From the IMG/VR virus record IMGVR_UViG_3300030103_001047, positions 8,014-31,425 of that record: a stretch of 23,412 nt of DNA, one strand, 5' to 3'. This DNA comes from a virus. The notes beneath the pieces were generated by a model, which saw only the letters and a list, made by a program, of their open reading frames with translations, made no database searches and had not been told where the DNA came from. Below, piece after piece: positions 21,341 to 23,412 of this stretch (the first letter of the stretch is position 1; each line of letters opens with the position of its first letter). Position numbers and translations under genes: made by a program.

Positions 21341-23412
21341 ATGGCAACTTTATTTAATACTAAAATATCTGAAACTTACGAGGGTTTAATAAAAACATCT
21401 GATAATGGTGTAATAGGTGCAGTAGAAAAAAACTTAACAGATGGTTTAGGCAACGCATCTACTTTCAGTATAGGTACATCAACTGCAAGTTTTACTGGAA
21501 CTTTAGATTTAACAAACGCAACAGTACTTGGTTTACCAAGTGGTGCAGTAGATAGTGTAAACGGAAAAACAGGTGTTGTTGTACTTACAACTACTGATAT
21601 AAATGAGGGTACAAATTTATATTTTACAGATGCAAGAGTTGAAACAAATAGTGCAGTTGCTTTAAATACTGCAAAAGTAGGTATTACTACATCACAAGCA
21701 AACGAAATAGCTGCTAATACATTAAAGGTAGGTATAACTACAAGCCAAGCTAATGACATTACTACGAACAACGCTAAAATATCTTTTGATAGTGCTTCAA
21801 GTACAAAGTTAAATGGTATTGAAGCTGGTGCGCAAGTTAATACAGTAGATAGCGTAAATTCTTTAACGGGTGCAGTTTCTTTAGGATTGCTTGAATTAGA
21901 TGATGTAGGTTCTGATGGATCAAATGGTCAAGTATTAACAACTGATGGTAGTGGTGGTTTTACTTTTACTACTGTTTCTGCTGGTGGTGCAGTTGATTCA
22001 GTTAATGGTTTAACGGGTGCAGTAACTTTAGATACTGATAATATAAATGAGGGTACAAATAATTTATACTATACCGAAGCAAGAGTAAGTGCAAATAGTA
22101 ATGTTACAGCGAATACAGCCAAAGTAGGAATAACATCTCAACAAGCAACGGACATTACTAATAACAACGCTAAAGTTGGAATTACTACAAGTCAAGCAAA
22201 CGAAATAGCAGCGAATACTTTAAAAGTAGGCATCACACCTGCACAAGCATCAGATATTACTACCAATAATGCAAAGGTAGGCATCACAACGCAACAAGCA
22301 AGTGATATAACAACGAATAACGCTAAAGTAGGTATAACTACTACACAAGCTGATGAAATAGCAGCAAATACGCTTAAAACGGGAATTACAACGCAACAAG
22401 CAACCGATATAACAAATAACAATGCCAAAGTTGGAATAAGCACACAACAAGCTACAGATATTACTAACAACAACGCTAAAATTTCTTTTACATCAACTGG
22501 TGCAGATAATTTTTTACCAAAATGGGATTCAAACACATTAGTAGATAGTCTTGCATATTCAGATGCTAATGGAATAGGAATAGGAACTACATCACCAAGT
22601 GCTAAATTAGAGGTAAAAGGAGATGGAGATGCTATAATTGTTATTAATGATACTGATAACCCACAATTAATATTTCAAGAATCTAATACAACAAAAGGAA
22701 AAATATATACTAATGGTCAAACATTAGGTGAGTTACTATTTGATATAGGCACAACTAACCGAATGAGGCTTAATTCTAATGGGTTAAGCATATTAGGTGA
22801 TAACACAGATCAAGGTTTACTTAAATTATATTGCGAAGCATCATCACATTATGTAGGTATACAAGGACCTAATCATTCGGGGGGCAGTAGTTATACATTA
22901 CAATTACCAAATACCTTACCTAATGTAGCTAATCAAATACTTGAATCAAACGCAACTGGAACTTTATCTTGGATTGCTACACCTGGTGGTGGTGGTGGTG
23001 GTGCTACTGAATTGAACGATTTAACTGATGTTTCTATAGGTACTAATACATCTGCATTAATAAACGTACCTGTTGGTGGTGTAGGTAATAATAGTTTTGT
23101 TATGGGTTTAGGTGCTGGTAATTCAATGACTACTGGCTCACAAGGTATGACTATAATAGGGCAAGATGCAGGTGCTACTTTAACATCAACAGATTATGGA
23201 GTATATATAGGTGCGTTTGCTGGTAGATACCAAAATACTACAACAACACAAGGTAATGGCGTACAAGACCCGTTGTTAATTAGATTCTCATCTCAAGAAA
23301 ATCCTATTGATTGGTTTCCAACTGCATCTAATACAGCAGGTGATTTAAGACTTGGTGGTGGATCAACTTTTGTTCAAGCAGTAGAAACAAAACAACAAAT
23401 ACTTTGTTTTAC
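21341..23412 (+). CDS. Tail fibre protein with 17-residue tandem repeats, cut by the right window edge
   Basis: From ATG 21341 the frame stays open to the end of the window: 690 codons with no stop, so the gene continues beyond. The N-terminus is MATLFNTKISETYEGLIKTS. The modules in order are a DSVNGKTGVVVLTTTDINEG / NLYFTDARV unit, two 17-residue repeats (KVGITTSQANEIAANTL), a second DSVN.LTGAVSL unit, a third DSVNGLTGAVTL unit with NNLYYTEARV, and seven more repeats (residues 261-379). After them come FLPKWDSNTLVDSL, GIGTTSPSAKLEVKG (a phrase common in phage fibres and spikes), a beta-rich region, a glycine run (GGGGGG), and SFVMGLGAGNS / MTIIGQDAGA / VYIGAFAG beta-roll-like repeats. This is a trimeric receptor-binding fibre in style; host range is presumably set by parts beyond the edge. 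A C-terminal chaperone domain such as S74 may lie outside the window. Confidence 0.85.
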   Translation, partial: MATLFNTKISETYEGLIKTSDNGVIGAVEKNLTDGLGNASTFSIGTSTASFTGTLDLTNATVLGLPSGAVDSVNGKTGVVVLTTTDINEGTNLYFTDARVETNSAVALNTAKVGITTSQANEIAANTLKVGITTSQANDITTNNAKISFDSASSTKLNGIEAGAQVNTVDSVNSLTGAVSLGLLELDDVGSDGSNGQVLTTDGSGGFTFTTVSAGGAVDSVNGLTGAVTLDTDNINEGTNNLYYTEARVSANSNVTANTAKVGITSQQATDITNNNAKVGITTSQANEIAANTLKVGITPAQASDITTNNAKVGITTQQASDITTNNAKVGITTTQADEIAANTLKTGITTQQATDITNNNAKVGISTQQATDITNNNAKISFTSTGADNFLPKWDSNTLVDSLAYSDANGIGIGTTSPSAKLEVKGDGDAIIVINDTDNPQLIFQESNTTKGKIYTNGQTLGELLFDIGTTNRMRLNSNGLSILGDNTDQGLLKLYCEASSHYVGIQGPNHSGGSSYTLQLPNTLPNVANQILESNATGTLSWIATPGGGGGGATELNDLTDVSIGTNTSALINVPVGGVGNNSFVMGLGAGNSMTTGSQGMTIIGQDAGATLTSTDYGVYIGAFAGRYQNTTTTQGNGVQDPLLIRFSSQENPIDWFPTASNTAGDLRLGGGSTFVQAVETKQQILCF
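21674..21775 (+). repeat. Two 51-bp coding repeats, first array in tail fibre
   Basis: Two tandem 51-bp units, each encoding a 17-residue version of KVGITTxQAxxIxxNxx. Unit 1 ends AANTL, unit 2 ends TTNNA. The same unit recurs seven times at 22121-22477. Codons vary between units, so the protein rather than the DNA is conserved. Confidence 0.85.
22121..22477 (+). repeat. Seven 51-bp coding repeats, second array in tail fibre
   Basis: Seven tandem units of 51 bp (17 residues): K(V/T)GI(T/S)xxQAx(D/E)I(T/A)xNxx. Units end either TNNA/NNNA or AANTL, in the order NNNA, AANTL, TNNA, TNNA, AANTL, NNNA, NNNA. After the last one the sequence reads KISFTSTG; after the first array it reads KISFDSAS. 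The period suggests a trimeric coiled-coil or beta-helical shaft. Confidence 0.85.

Noticed and set aside
22121-22477. Regular repeats resembling a CRISPR array
   Set aside because: Units are contiguous 51-bp coding repeats with codon-level variation and no spacers, inside an open fibre gene.
21376-22536. Minus-strand open frames opposite the tail fibre repeats
   Set aside because: Repetitive hydrophobic translations that simply mirror the 51-bp repeats; the + strand frame is open for 690 codons and matches fibre modules.
1-23412. tRNA genes, integrase, attachment sites, insertion sequences, lysis genes
   Set aside because: None could be seen. Coding density leaves few gaps over 100 bp, and none folds as a cloverleaf or shows transposase or recombinase motifs by eye; a covariance-model search was not possible.

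Overview
The window is a continuous, strongly AT-rich stretch of a tailed double-stranded DNA phage genome or a phage-derived element. Every gene I can support is on the + strand. The host is most likely a member of Bacteroidota, probably Flavobacteriia. The reasons are low GC, AT-rich gene leaders without Shine-Dalgarno sequences, and several proteins I associate with phages of that phylum: the FGRKWGWYQS tail-chaperone extension, the CLC...CC...AQGIG cysteine protein, and the CHHYW domain on the portal. The host call is inference. A tape measure and a tail-tube-like protein are present and no sheath gene is visible, which suggests a siphovirus. No integrase, repressor, lysis gene, tRNA or CRISPR array is visible, so lifestyle cannot be settled from this window.

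Positions 1-5120 form the DNA-metabolism and modification block: an acidic ORF cut by the left edge, a 5'-3' exonuclease, a short C5-cytosine methyltransferase (MTase), a protein with a DnaA domain IV-like DNA-binding region, a full-length C5-cytosine MTase, three very small ORFs, and two tandem paralogous beta-class amino-MTases. Four DNA MTases therefore sit in about 4.1 kb, with no restriction nuclease among them.

Positions 5120-7260 hold the packaging genes (small and large terminase) and four small ORFs, closed by a hairpin terminator. Positions 7290-14373 are tail assembly: a tail chaperone pair that appears to be made by -1 frameshifting on a run of ten T, tail completion proteins, two large tail structural proteins and the tape measure. 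Positions 14395-17580 are head assembly: XkdF-like protease, a companion protein sharing the protease tail motif, a Cys-rich small protein, scaffold and major capsid protein, ending in a strong terminator. Positions 17597-18169 are the tail tube gene with its own terminator. Positions 18203-23412 hold a structural protein, a portal with a large C-terminal extension, a head-tail connector, a tiny ORF and a repeat-rich tail fibre that runs off the right edge.

The main unlabelled signal is a 10-bp motif, (A/T)CGTTATATA. It occurs five times, always in intergenic DNA and always just before a gene that opens a functional block (small terminase, tail chaperone, protease, scaffold, post-tube structural protein). 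In two cases it follows a terminator. In four of five cases it lies only 3-6 nt before the ATG. I read it as a phage late-promoter element, possibly giving leaderless or nearly leaderless mRNAs.
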